Assembly (NCBI RefSeq): GCF_012489685.1
Contig: NC_080044.1
Location: forward strand, 65,272,732-65,336,731
Direction: 5' to 3'
Source: Lotus japonicus
Lineage: Eukaryota; Streptophyta; Magnoliopsida; Fabales; Fabaceae
Length of the DNA stretch: 64,000 nucleotides
Shown: positions 1-10,580 of the stretch, in pieces
How the letters are laid out: every line of letters begins with the position of its first letter
Numbering within the stretch: position 1 is the stretch's first letter
Notes under the pieces: model-generated
Told to the model about the DNA's origin: nothing
What the model saw: the letters and a program-made list of their open reading frames with translations, nothing else
Databases searched by the model: none
Program-made: the position numbers and the translations under genes

Positions 1-330
1 AAAGAACGAACGAACCTTGTAATGCGGTGGAGAGAAGAGGAATGAGGAGGAAGAAGGAGAAGAAGAGAAGGAAAAACGAAGGGTTTGATGTGACGCGTGA
101 CATGGTGGGTGAGATTGCATGAATGAGAGTGTGATGAGAGTGACGAGTTGAGTTGAGTTGAGTTGAGTTGATGGCAGTTACTGTGATATTACTTACCCGC
201 GTTATGGAAGAAACACGCCTTTCCCTTTCAGAACAAGAGTTCACTTTGGGGACTAGTAACTGAACCCAGCTGTATCCAATCCAAACATTACATTACTTTT
301 TTTTAACATTTTCGCATAAATATTTAAATT
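1..330 (-). other. Possible leader/promoter of a gene beyond the left edge; GAGTT repeat
   Basis: No open frame of note is seen. Bases 25-80 are strongly purine-rich on the plus strand, so the minus strand is CT-rich, as plant 5' leaders often are. A gene reading leftward out of the window could start here, but no start codon or splice site is visible. A pentanucleotide microsatellite, about five copies of GAGTT, lies at 145-171. This call is weak and rests on base composition only. Confidence 0.2.
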
Positions 331-1614
331 ATTATTATTATTGAAATTAAGAAATTTCATCTCTTATTAATTTTTACGTTTTAGTTTAGGGTGAGCTAAC
401 AACTAAGTCATTCACGGATCAACGATTTTCTCTAATTCATTAAATCTAAATTATTGATGGGTAACCTGATAGTGGAGTAATACTCTTCAAATTTTAAAGG
501 TATAGCAAATTTCTTAACATGCTAACATGTACTAAAAAGAAACATATGGACTACATTTTATTTAGCACCAAACATATATAGGGAGTGATGGTAAAATTAA
601 ATGAAGAATTTTTTTTTTATTAAATATTTTGAGAATAATTTTTTAATGGAGAAAGTATTCTCTAATAGGGATTAGGGAGGAACCCCATGTTGTTGTTTTT
701 TTTGTCCATCTCAGCCACAAATTCTGATTTATCAAAACTTTCCTAGGGCGTTGGGCTTGGCTTGGTCCATAAAACTTGACAAAGGTTCATAGGGCATTGG
801 GCTTGGTTCTGCTCAGCCACAAGTACGAATTTGGGTAAGTATATAAAAAAAATGACAAGGTTCTAGAAGATGAGTTTTAAAATTAAGACAGTTGTTTCAG
901 TTGAGTGTGCATGTTTGCTCTTAATTTTCTTATGTATTTGTGTATTGTGGATAGCACTCTTAGAGATTTTTCTCGCATGTTGTAAGTGTCGTTTGGCAAA
1001 CCATTAAGTTTTAATTCTATTCATCTTTAACCAAAAAAATAAATAAATTAAGAGGGTTGTCACATTGGTTGCTACTCAGAGTTTGTCCATATGGACCAAC
1101 TTCTAGTCCCTTTACAATCCATTACTTTAAATTTCTTTATGTGTTTGTTTATTTTAATTGAACATTTTCTTCTACTAATGAACACTATGTTGGGCGTTGT
1201 CTCTCTAAGCCATTCTTAAATGGATAACAGTTTAAACATGTTCATAAGGTTCGAATTGACTAAGTTAGTGCGCATGGTATGAGTAGTTTGATTAGAGATG
1301 CTTTGGGCGCTTGGGTGGAAGGATTTTATGATGATAATGGAGGCGATGATCCTTACGTACAAAAATTTGTGTTCTGAAATGTGGTTTGTGTTTGTTATTG
1401 GATCTCAATATTAGATGACTCATTTGTAAAATGAATTGTTTATAGATTGTGTAGTCCCTTTTGGATGATAGTTTAAAATTTCATGTGTTAGGTCGTGATT
1501 GGGATTTTGGTCTTGATCACATTTCAAAGAATGCTTTCTTTTTAACAATTAAAATTCAATTCATTTAATTTCAAAAAAAAAATTCAATTCATTTAACTTT
1601 TTTTTTAAATGCAA
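331..1614. other. Intergenic, AT-rich
   Basis: No gene, RNA or complete transposon is recognised. The stretch is AT-rich with several poly-T runs. Short repeats of an 'aattcatttaa'-like string just before 1615 surround the insertion site of the next element, which used one of them as its target. Confidence 0.5.
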
Positions 1615-1623
1615 TTCATTTAA

Positions 1624-2439
1624 GGGAATTGTTATTCAGACCCCCTCACAGCTATTCAGACCGAAAAAATTTTCTGAAACCCAAAATTACCCCTTTCGAA
1701 CGCACCTTTAAATTGTGTGACAGTCGCAGTTTGAACCTCATGTTCCGAGTACGACACGAACGCACACTGAGAGTGTGTTCGTGACGCACTGTGAGAGTGC
1801 GTTAAAAACGCATCGGCCATTGACCATGAGTCTTGGTCGGGGACAAATTCAAATTCTTTGTTCTTGGCATATCTGAACCAACATTGAAAACATAAGACTC
1901 AAAATAGAACAAAAACATAAAGGCATTGAAGCTTTGACAGATAAGGGTCTAAGACGCACTCTCAGGGTGCGTCTTGGTCGCACCTTTAAGGTGTGTATCA
2001 AGCGCACTCTAAGGTGCGTGTATTCTGAACACGCACCTTCAAGCTGCGACACAGACGCATCTACAAAGTGCGATAAAAACCATAACATAATGGGTCGGGT
2101 CGCGTAACGAACCTAGGTTTCGGGAAGAATCTTGGGTGGTTGGCAGCAGAAGGTGGCGATGGGGTGGCGGCGACTCCACTCGGTTGCGGTGTCGCTGGCG
2201 GAACCGATGGTAGTGGCAGGTGGAGGTAGTGGAGGAGGATGCGTGAGAGAGGCAGGGAGATTTTGAATGAGGAAGATTTAAATGAGTGAAATGTGTTTAG
2301 GGGGGGTGTTTCGGAAGTTTGAAGAAGGGGGGAGTTAGTGGGGAAAGTGGGAAGTTTTTTTTAAAACAGGGGTATTTTGGACAATTCACCAATTTTGAGG
2401 GGTCTGAATAGCTGTGGGGGGGTCTGAATAACAATTTCC
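1624..2439. mobile_element. Non-autonomous MULE-type element with 9-bp TSD
   Basis: The ends are inverted repeats: the left begins GGGAATTGTTATTCAGACC and the right, read on the other strand, begins GGAAATTGTTATTCAGACC; the similarity runs about 50 bp. The 9-bp direct repeat TTCATTTAA lies immediately outside both ends (1615-1623 and 2440-2448). Long TIRs plus a 9-bp TSD are the signature of Mutator-like elements. There is no transposase. The interior (about 1697-2075) holds a cluster of short hairpins built on a GACGCAC/GTGCGTC stem, and 2096-2330 is more GC-rich, possibly captured DNA whose source I cannot name. Confidence 0.85.
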
Positions 2440-2460
2440 TTCATTTAACTTAAGAACAGT

Positions 2461-2855
2461 TGTAACATCCCGATCTGACGACTGGCCTCACGGTAACAAC
2501 ACGAGTCTTTTCAGCGCGCTTTGTCCTCACTTGCGCACTTCCCGAGAAAACTTCCCAGGAGGTCACCCATCCCAATATTACTCCAAGGCTAGCACAGTTA
2601 ACCATTAAGTTCTTATGAGTTGGGCTTCCGAAAAGAAGTTGCAACTTGTTGTCATGAGTAGTACCAATCAAATCTTTTATGCCCTCCTCAAACTGTATAG
2701 TTCATCCCTATACAGTCTCGGAATACCTCTTGTTCGGGTGTGAGATCGGTTCATTCATGTGCCCCTCCGCCTAGAAGCCTGCCAGGAGCCGCTCCTTGTC
2801 CGTGCCTCACTGCACCGGCGATCACTCCCCGCCCTCGTCGGCCCCGGGCGTCACA
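2461..2855 (-). mobile_element. Cassandra-type solo LTR containing a 5S-rRNA-like domain
   Basis: On the minus strand the segment opens TGTGACGCCCGGGGC and closes GGGATGTTACA, the TG..CA ends of an LTR. Direct repeats ACAGT (2456-2460) and ACAGC (2856-2860) flank it, a one-mismatch 5-bp TSD. A slightly shifted boundary would give a perfect AACAG pair. Bases about 2550-2630 read on the minus strand match the plant 5S rRNA interior: a TTAACTGTGCT portion, then GGATGGGTGACCTCCTGGGA, which is the 3' half of 5S including its C-box region. Cassandra TRIM retrotransposons are known for 5S-derived LTRs. No internal domain or second LTR is present, so it is a solo LTR. It is not a functional 5S gene. 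Confidence 0.7.
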
Positions 2856-4511
2856 ACAGCTATAAAGACGTACACTAATGAAATTAAATAACGGCCCAAC
2901 TGACACTTCTCTATAACAACATTTGCTTAGCCTGGCGAAGCTATTAGCCTCCCAAAAGATATGACATATACAACAATAATTAACCTATAATCTTAACATT
3001 AACATGTTAGTAAGATTCAACTCATGATTTGTAAGCTTACATGGTCTATTTGAAGCGTAATTAGCCCAACCAACAACAAGAGATGAATACTTTCTAAAAC
3101 GACATTTTTTAACATGTATTCCTTGCATAAAAGAAGAGAATTCAAGATGACTGAAATTTTAGCCTCGTATGCCCATTTTCTGCCCACCTGTTAGGATGCT
3201 AATGAATCGATTGATTGATTACTTTGATGGTATTAGAGCTGATCATTAATGTGCATTGACTGTCCTGGATAGACATCTTAGAGGATTGTGCCCCTTTTGT
3301 TTTGGGATAATTATGTTCAGTTTTTCTCTTCATAAAGAAAGAATATAGGTGGTAAATCTCAAGTGGTTGTTGTTTATGCAAAACTTAATTTTCACTTAAA
3401 ATTAACAAAATTCAAATATTTTTTAGCTAAGGTGTTCACCACCGATAAAAGTGTGATTATTCTTCCGTTGTGAGTGCTCGAACTAAGCAGTAGACAGTGA
3501 CTATAATTAATATGCATTTTATTTTGATGGGCAATAATCAAAATCCTAACTTCATAATTAAAAGATGGTGTAAACTAAATATTGCGCCACACCTTATCGT
3601 TAAATCCAAGCGATTTTTAAACTATTAAGAAGTCTCAATTCTCAATTGTTTGATATCTTAACTATAGAATGACCGTTTGTTTAAAATACAACTTTTATAA
3701 AGCATTTTTTATAAATAAAAGTATTTCTTTCTACTTTCTTCATCACATCAACATTGATCTTTTCCGGTTGTACAATATTTGACCAAGACAATAACCAACC
3801 AATTTATTTTTTTAGTATTGACTAATTATGTTAAACATTCAATATAAAATCAATGGCCGAAATACTGTTGAAAATATACTAGAGAGTATTATGGTGGAGA
3901 TTATCTATTTTTATCCAGCACTAGCATAATACATGATAGACCATCATATTCGAAACGAGTTAAAATATTACTTAAAGGGAATTAAACATGTAATATATAA
4001 ACTAATCAAATCAAATGATAGTCTATTTCACATATGCTTGTGTTTTATTGTACCATAAAAAACAAATACAGGTTCTCTTACACAAATGAGTACCTTTACA
4101 CAATTTGTGGTTACTAAAGATTTAATTTACCAGTCAAAAGCAGGATTCTTGACTAGGATTTAAGAATAATTAATTATCATGATATAGTTGTTGTATACAT
4201 ATAAAACTACTAAATAAATGTACAGACCATAACTTGGAATTGGGAATCACGTGATGCCATTAAGACAAAACCCCCGACCAAGTGATTAATTTAACAAAAA
4301 ACTTCAACTTCGAGAGACAGAGGACATTGAACAATTCCCTCCAGTCAAAATTATCATGTCACAGCAATTAAAAAATTATTAAAAATTTTAAGTAGTAAAA
4401 TAAAATAAAAAAACTGCTAGTAATCCTTTCTTTCTTTCATTTTTTTCTTTGTCCCTCTCTTTTGTTGGGGGCTGTGTTTATTCATTGGTGGTGTAAAGCA
4501 AAAAAAATTAA
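2856..4511. other. Intergenic, downstream of PLATZ
   Basis: This is AT-rich sequence with no recognisable gene. The last ~200 bases before 4512 should contain the 3' UTR of the minus-strand PLATZ gene. A pyrimidine-rich run (TTTC)n lies around 4425-4460. Confidence 0.5.
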
Positions 4512-6123
4512 CTAACACAGAGGAGATCTATGAGGGATGCCTTTTCTTCTACTCATGCTTGTGGCCATGTCTTCATCTGAAACCTTATAGCTATTGGTTT
4601 TGGTCATGAATTTTGCACACACACTCCATCCACTCCTCCTCTTCCTCACAATCTCAGTGCAAGCCATGCTCATGTTCTCTGATCCTGAAGATGAACTCAT
4701 TGGCTCATCACAATCAACAACTGTTGAATTAGTCATCTCTTCATCCCCCATGTCTTGTGGGATTAGGTAGTCAGGGCTTAGTTGAAGGGAGTTGCATGTC
4801 CTCAAGTATGGAGTGAGGTCCTTGCAGTGTTTCAGCACAAAATCCACCTATACCATTGAAAATCAAACTAATTAGCTATTACTTATAATATGTTTGGAAA
4901 TCCTACCACAATTAATAAAAGACAAACTCAATTTTGAGGAAAAATTTATGTGAGTAGATTTTGTGTGCAGAATCATTCTAACTATATAATTCAAGTATCA
5001 TGTAGGTGGGTAATTAAGTACGTAGGTTATGTTTGGATATCTATCAAAACTAGTATACACGAATGTTGACATTCACCTTGAGACAAAAATTGAACGCAAC
5101 TTATAGTATGATGAAAGTCTGTTTACAGCATAACCAAACACACAATTTAGTGTGTTGAAGTCAAGTCAATTTGATCAATTCAATTGTAATCAATGTGTGT
5201 AAGTAAATACAAGTGAATTTGCTACATATTCCTCTATATTCCTGAAGAACAATCTGTTTGAATCCATAATTCTCTCTGCATAAACCTTCCCTAGCACACT
5301 GGAGTGAATTTTGATTGTTAATTAAGATGGTTTTATCTACCATGGACTTAGAAAATCCGGTTCACAAGTTAAAAGATTTTCTCTAAAAATTAATTTTAAC
5401 ACATAAGGTAATTAGTAGTAAAAGCATTCTTCATAGATTGATCAGTAGAGAGTTGCATAGATTGATCAGTATAGAATTGCCCAATTAAGATGTGCATGTA
5501 TGTACCTTGCATCCTAGAGAGCAATGGATGAAAGGTTCTTGGAGACTTCTATCACAGGAAGTGCAGTAGTTTCCTGACCCTTTGAATTGGCGGTTTTGAG
5601 GTCTCTTCTTGATGAACACCACTTTAGCACTATTGATGGTATAGGCCTAATAATAAACAGAATTCAAAGCCTTTTGAATCAGAAAACCATATCAAGTTGA
5701 ATTGTGTTAAAAAAAATGAATAGGAAATAACTGATCATAATCACCATCACGAGTGTTTCTTTATTTACCTGAACATTGGAGCAGTCTATGAGTTTCTGAA
5801 GATCTTCCAATCTGACAACATCATGATAAACGTAACGCCGAACCTGAAGAAGCCTGTGGTAGCGATGAGAAGGCAGGCAGTGAGGACAAATGCTTGTGCA
5901 GCAATCTAAGCAGCACACATTCTTCTCATTCTTTTTTGCATTCTCATGGTAACAGCACCCCACAAAGAACTTTTCTGTGTATAGAGCTTCCAACCATGCA
6001 GGCTTTTGATATCCCTATATCAAAACAATCCTATTAAGTCAATTGAACCAAAAGGGTAATCCCTTATCAATGAGAATTTCAATAGAAAGAGTTAAAATTG
6101 ATGGGAATTCAAACCATGATCAT
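4512..6123 (-). CDS. PLATZ zinc-binding transcription factor, 4 exons, 243 aa
   Basis: PLATZ proteins are plant-specific nuclear zinc-dependent DNA-binding proteins that bind A/T-rich DNA and usually repress transcription. Exons on the minus strand: 6123-6115 (M-I-M), 6014-5769, 5646-5506 and 4847-4512; all junctions have GT..AG borders and phase 0. The start is supported by an in-frame TAG ten codons upstream. Residues 4-85 carry the B-box-like zinc ligand cluster CCYHENAKKNEKNVCCLDCC followed by CPHC and histidines. Exon 3 gives YTINSAKVVFIKKRPQ and the second Cys cluster NYCTSCDRSLQEPF..CSLGCK, both family hallmarks. Exon 4 is a Ser-rich tail with a basic patch (VRKRRSGWS) and ends RRKGIPHRSPLC, the common PLATZ C-terminus. 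Length is normal for the family. The gene looks intact. A Stowaway MITE sits 85 bp upstream of the start codon. Confidence 0.95.
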
Positions 6124-6207
6124 AGAATCAGTTGCAATAGAGCTTCTCAACTATCTCCCTGAGGTGTAATCAATAACAAGAAGAGAATGATGATAAATTA
6201 AAGAGTA

Positions 6208-6512
6208 CTCCCTCCGGTCCTATTTATAAGCAACAAAAAAAAAATTCACATAGTTTAAGAAATGTAGTTAAACTAGATAAAATGCATTAAATTTGTCTTG
6301 AATCAAAATAAACTTCCAAAATTACCCTTTGTTATTAGTGTTGGAAAGTGAGAAAGAGAGAGAATAATTAATGAGACACATTTTACAAGTTAGAATTAAT
6401 AAGGGCATCATTGGAAAAAAATAATTAATATAGCTCAAACTTTCATTTGGTTCTTATAAAAAGGACCAAGATTTTTCTTCTCTTTCATGCTTATAAATAG
6501 GACCGGAGGGAG
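6208..6512. mobile_element. Stowaway (Tc1/mariner) MITE in the PLATZ promoter
   Basis: The ends are CTCCCTCCGGTCCTATTTAT and its inverse ATAAATAGGACCGGAGGGAG, flanked on both sides by TA (6206-6207, 6513-6514). The CTCCCTCCG..TATAAG terminus is typical of Stowaway MITEs. The element is 305 bp, non-coding, and lies 85-390 bp upstream of the PLATZ start codon, inside its proximal promoter or leader. Confidence 0.92.
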
Positions 6513-6514
6513 TA

Positions 6515-7724
6515 GTACTTATGGAGGTTCAGAAGAGAAGTGAGGGCATGTATTTATTAGTTGGATAGGTAGAGAAGATTTTGAGTTTTTATTTTATTTC
6601 ATTTAACTATATATCATCTATTGAGACAATTTTATTCTGAATCAGGATAGGATCACACGGAGAGAAAACTTTATCCGACTAAGTATTTAGCGCAACTACA
6701 TTCATAATGACTCTAACCTGAATCCTTTGATTAAGTTAGAATAATCACATATTAATATTAGTTGATCTACGTGTTTGGTGAAGATTTTAAGTGCTATGAG
6801 AGTATGAAAAAGACAGAGAAAAGAGAGAGAAACCGAAAGGCCATAATTAAAGAAACAAGTTAAGATATGAGGAGGGGAACGTGGCGCTGTCTCCCATTTA
6901 CTCTAAACTATTCTGCTCATCACCTTGGCTTAAGAGCTCTCATGCTAAACAAACTAATCTCTTTTTGAACTTGCTGCAATTGCTAATTATTTTTGTTATA
7001 TTATATAAATTGTCACCTCTTCTCTGATTAATTCAAAATATCTTGGAAACCACCAGTTTCTTATAGCATCTTGAATCTTGATGGACTTTGAAATTCATGG
7101 ATGAATTTCATTGTTTTGTGCAACTGATCGATATATATGAAAATATAGTTATAAGGTACAATTTGTCTTTGCTAGTTCAGCTTCTCTAGAGTCTAATTTA
7201 ATTTTAAAAGATTTTAGTCACTCTGGTGCAAGCGGCTGTCAAAGGGACATTTTAATTTCATGAGTATTTGAAAAGATTTAAAAGATACAGAAAGATATAT
7301 AAGAAATCGCCAACAAATCCTGACATGTACGAAAATAGCTGAATTCTTAAACATGTTGATAAGGGTTCAATTTATGATTATGTCTATGAGAATGACTTTA
7401 TTCCGAGTCGAATTATGTCAACTTTGGCAATTTCTTCCTCTCAAAAGGTACGTATTGGTATATATTTGAATTTTTGGTAATCTCATATTATGATTATATG
7501 AGTTAATATGTTAAAATTTTATTTTTCCTTTCATGCATTATAATATGTGTTTTTCTATTTATTTCAAAACAAACGACAAACCAAGCAAACACTTGGTGTT
7601 ATTATTGGCGGTAAATATCCTTGGTGCCTACATATTTGATGTGGAAGAATGTGGCGATGTATTGTAAATATGAATAAATAATAAATAAGTTTTAAATATA
7701 TATTTTGAAAATAACAATGTCAAG
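6515..7724. other. Intergenic, PLATZ upstream region
   Basis: Nothing coding is seen. An AG-rich stretch at about 6795-6835 (on the minus strand CT-rich) lies upstream of the MITE and could be part of the original PLATZ promoter or leader. Confidence 0.4.
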
Positions 7725-7897
7725 ATCTTAATCAGCTCCTAATGTTGGTACTGGTAACAACAATTGAAAGATTTTCCAACACGGGTAGCTAGGTAACTAT
7801 GTCACATGTTCTAAAATTGACATGTTTTATGAACATCTTAATCAGCTCCTAATGTTGGTACTGGTAACAACAATTGAAAGATTTTCCAACACGGGTA
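7725..7897. repeat. Exact 63-bp direct repeat, two copies 110 bp apart
   Basis: Bases 7725-7787 and 7835-7897 appear identical by eye, each starting ATCTTAATCAGCTCCTAATG and ending TTCCAACACGGGTA. The 47-bp spacer (7788-7834) is unrelated. Perfect identity suggests a recent local duplication. No known element is recognised in it. Confidence 0.9.
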
Positions 7898-10128
7898 AGT
7901 TGGTAAGGACGGATCACTTCCTTTCATAAGATTGTGTTCAATTTTTGCCGTCAATATAAGGGTTGTGATGGTGAGCCATCTCTAAGTATCTCTATAAGCA
8001 ACGTATGATTTCGGAGACATGCATGCTCTAACGACCAGAACCGACTCACCCAAACTTTTTTCTTACTAACAAAAAAAATTGAAAGATTTTGCTTTTGCAA
8101 CAAAGAAAAACTGTAGGAGTACTTTGATTGTTTCATTTTTGACACTGGAATTCTATGGAATCATGGCAAGTGGGCTAGTAGCAATTGGCATTTTGTCCCC
8201 ACTAGGCATTTTTTTTTTGCTGTAAACTCTCAAGTCCTAACTCCTAATTCTACTGGTGGTGACATTGAAAATATAGCACCTAGATAAACCAGTGCTAGTT
8301 TTACATGTATTAATAAGACAAAACCAAAACCCAATATATATTAATACTATATTACTTGTCCAACTTTCCCATCTTCTATTTTCTGACTAACTAAAACAAT
8401 GCCAATTTGTACTTCAGAACCCAAATTATGAAGCCACTAAGAACAAAATGTTCTTAGTGCTATATGCATTGCATATGGCAGCAGCATCACCTAAACTGAG
8501 AAATCTGAAACAAGACATTTACGCTGAAATCCCATGTTTTTTGGGGAATCAAACATGGGCAACAGCAACATTAACCAATCAACTACTCCACTAAAACCAA
8601 TCACTGTGCACTTTAATAATTAGTTCTATGTGGATTTTTAACAAACTTTTGACAGACAGGCACAACTCATTTAGCACTAAACAGCCAAATTAATGACAAA
8701 ATTATTTAAGGGCTTAATTTAGTGCTAATTTTGAGGAACTTGCTTATTGTTTTGTGCCTTTAGGGTCTAACCAAGAGTTATTCTTGGGGTTTGAAACTTG
8801 AACGAGTAGGAGATTTAATTTTTGTTTCTTTCTCCCTTTAATTACTCTTTACCTTTGGTATATGGCTTTCACAAACCCTGTTCACGTGATCCTTAGTCTT
8901 GGCGTGATATCTGATGATTTAGAATGGTGTCACTTTTGTGGAAAACAATTTTACCCAGAAGACATGAGTAGAAGATGTTGATACCTATTGTAAATTGAAA
9001 CTTATCTTGAAAGTTCGGCTCTAGATAGGTCCTAAGCTAGCTTTTAGAGATTATTTTAAGGCATTAGGGAATGCAAAGCAATGTATAGTGTTTTGGTGTT
9101 TAATGTTTATTGATGTCTTCATTGTTCGCAAGTTTACTTATCGGTAAACCAACACCTTATTTATAGTGTTTTGTTCCGATAAAATGGAACAATTGACAAC
9201 TTTTTCAAGAGAAAATGGTATATATAAGAACCCTGAAATTGTTGTTTGTTGTAAACAGAAACCTTAAGTTCTTATTTCATCTCATAACTCCTTGTACTTC
9301 TATTATCGTTTCAATAAATCTGCTTGTTAACTTAAGGATAAGTTGCACAAATGGTTATTTAACATAGATTTTTTTTATAGAAAAAGAGCATACAATCATC
9401 ATAAACATTGGACTAATAATGAATAAAAAGATCTAACTTAACAAAAGTAAGTAGAAGTTTAAGATCTAACTCTTACTAAACACTATCTTATGACATATAT
9501 TTTGTTCCGGTAATGTTCACGTACCCTTAGTTTCCCCGACCTTCACACTTTGGCAAAGAAAGTAATGTTGACTTATTCTTAACTTCCTCGACTTCCACGC
9601 AAACATAGTCAATCTCTATTGTTCAATGACCTGTCAACAAGATGATCTAAAGACCAATCACGGAGCACGTTGCACATAGGTAGCAAGTGACCTATACATA
9701 ACCTTAGCTTTTTCGACATTTGCTTATTTAAAGAAGCCAGAAGAAAAATGTTTAGATATGTTCTCATTTCACTTTCTCTTTATTCATCTTCTACCCATAG
9801 CAACTTGGGCATCATAGTGTCATCGCAGGAGCTACCGTAGATAGAAGTAGTCAAGCAGCACCTGTACCACCATCATTCCACCTATGTCATCCCATGAGGA
9901 CTGCTTGATTTTTTGACCGATCGAGTAACATAATGTGTGGGAAAAACAGAAAGCATATATAATGAAATTGCCTGTATTATATAAGAGTGAGATAGAAGCT
10001 TATTAAATAAATCGTATGACCGCACAAAATCATGACCAAAAACTAGTAGCTAGACAAAATGAATGAACAGAGAAAAAGAGAAGAACTGCCAAAATAAGAA
10101 TCGAATGCAGCAAAAAATTTGTCACCCC
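7898..10128. other. Intergenic
   Basis: No gene is recognised. Around 9480-9960 the sequence (with phrases such as 'cttagtttccccgacctt' and a pyrimidine-rich run near 9770-9800) resembles LTR-retrotransposon leader sequence, but no ends or coding domains could be found, so it is left unclassified. Confidence 0.3.
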
Positions 10129-10580
10129 CACGTGGCATGAAAAGCAGAATGGCATTATATTAGCAAAGGAGCTCACGTGCAAAAGGGATCCAAAGACCTG
10201 TAACATGAAAATTTAACCATGTATATACTATATATGCAACTATGAACTACCCTTTTCCTCATCCACGTTCATTCTAATTCTAAAGAAAAATCAAGATTGT
10301 GGCGGTCAAAGATGCAGAGATGATTGATGAGTGGTGAGGGTAGAAAAACAAAGTGTGGGTCAGCGGGTGAGCCGCACGAGGGGGGATCTATATATCTGTT
10401 GCAGAGGCCAGTCACTGCAATTCACTTTGCATGCCCTGCTGCTACTTTCTTTAATTAATTTACATGTCCTTTCTTTAGCTACTACTTCTACATGCCCTGT
10501 TTCTTTATTCACTTCTACGTGCTGTGCTCCTTTTTTTAATTTGCCTGCTTTCATTATTTTTAAAGGCTGCATCACGTGCT
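10129..10580. promoter_or_regulatory. Cluster of G-box (CACGTG) motifs with a TATA-like site
   Basis: CACGTGGC lies at 10129-10136 and CACGTG at 10175-10180 and 10573-10578, with TATATAT at about 10389-10395. G-boxes bind plant bZIP and bHLH factors and are rare by chance in such AT-rich DNA. No convincing coding region follows; short open frames here have no family resemblance. A non-coding transcript or an unannotated short gene is possible but unsupported. Confidence 0.25.

Noticed and set aside
1849..2088. 79-codon minus-strand ORF with Arg-Val-Arg-Leu repeats
   Set aside because: Comes from the GTGCG hairpin cluster inside the MULE MITE.
2550..2630. Functional 5S rRNA gene
   Set aside because: Only part of the 5S sequence is recognisable, it is embedded in an LTR with TG..CA ends and diverges in the 5' half.
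2450..2671. 73-codon minus-strand ORF
   Set aside because: Falls in the Cassandra LTR and translates the 5S-like domain.
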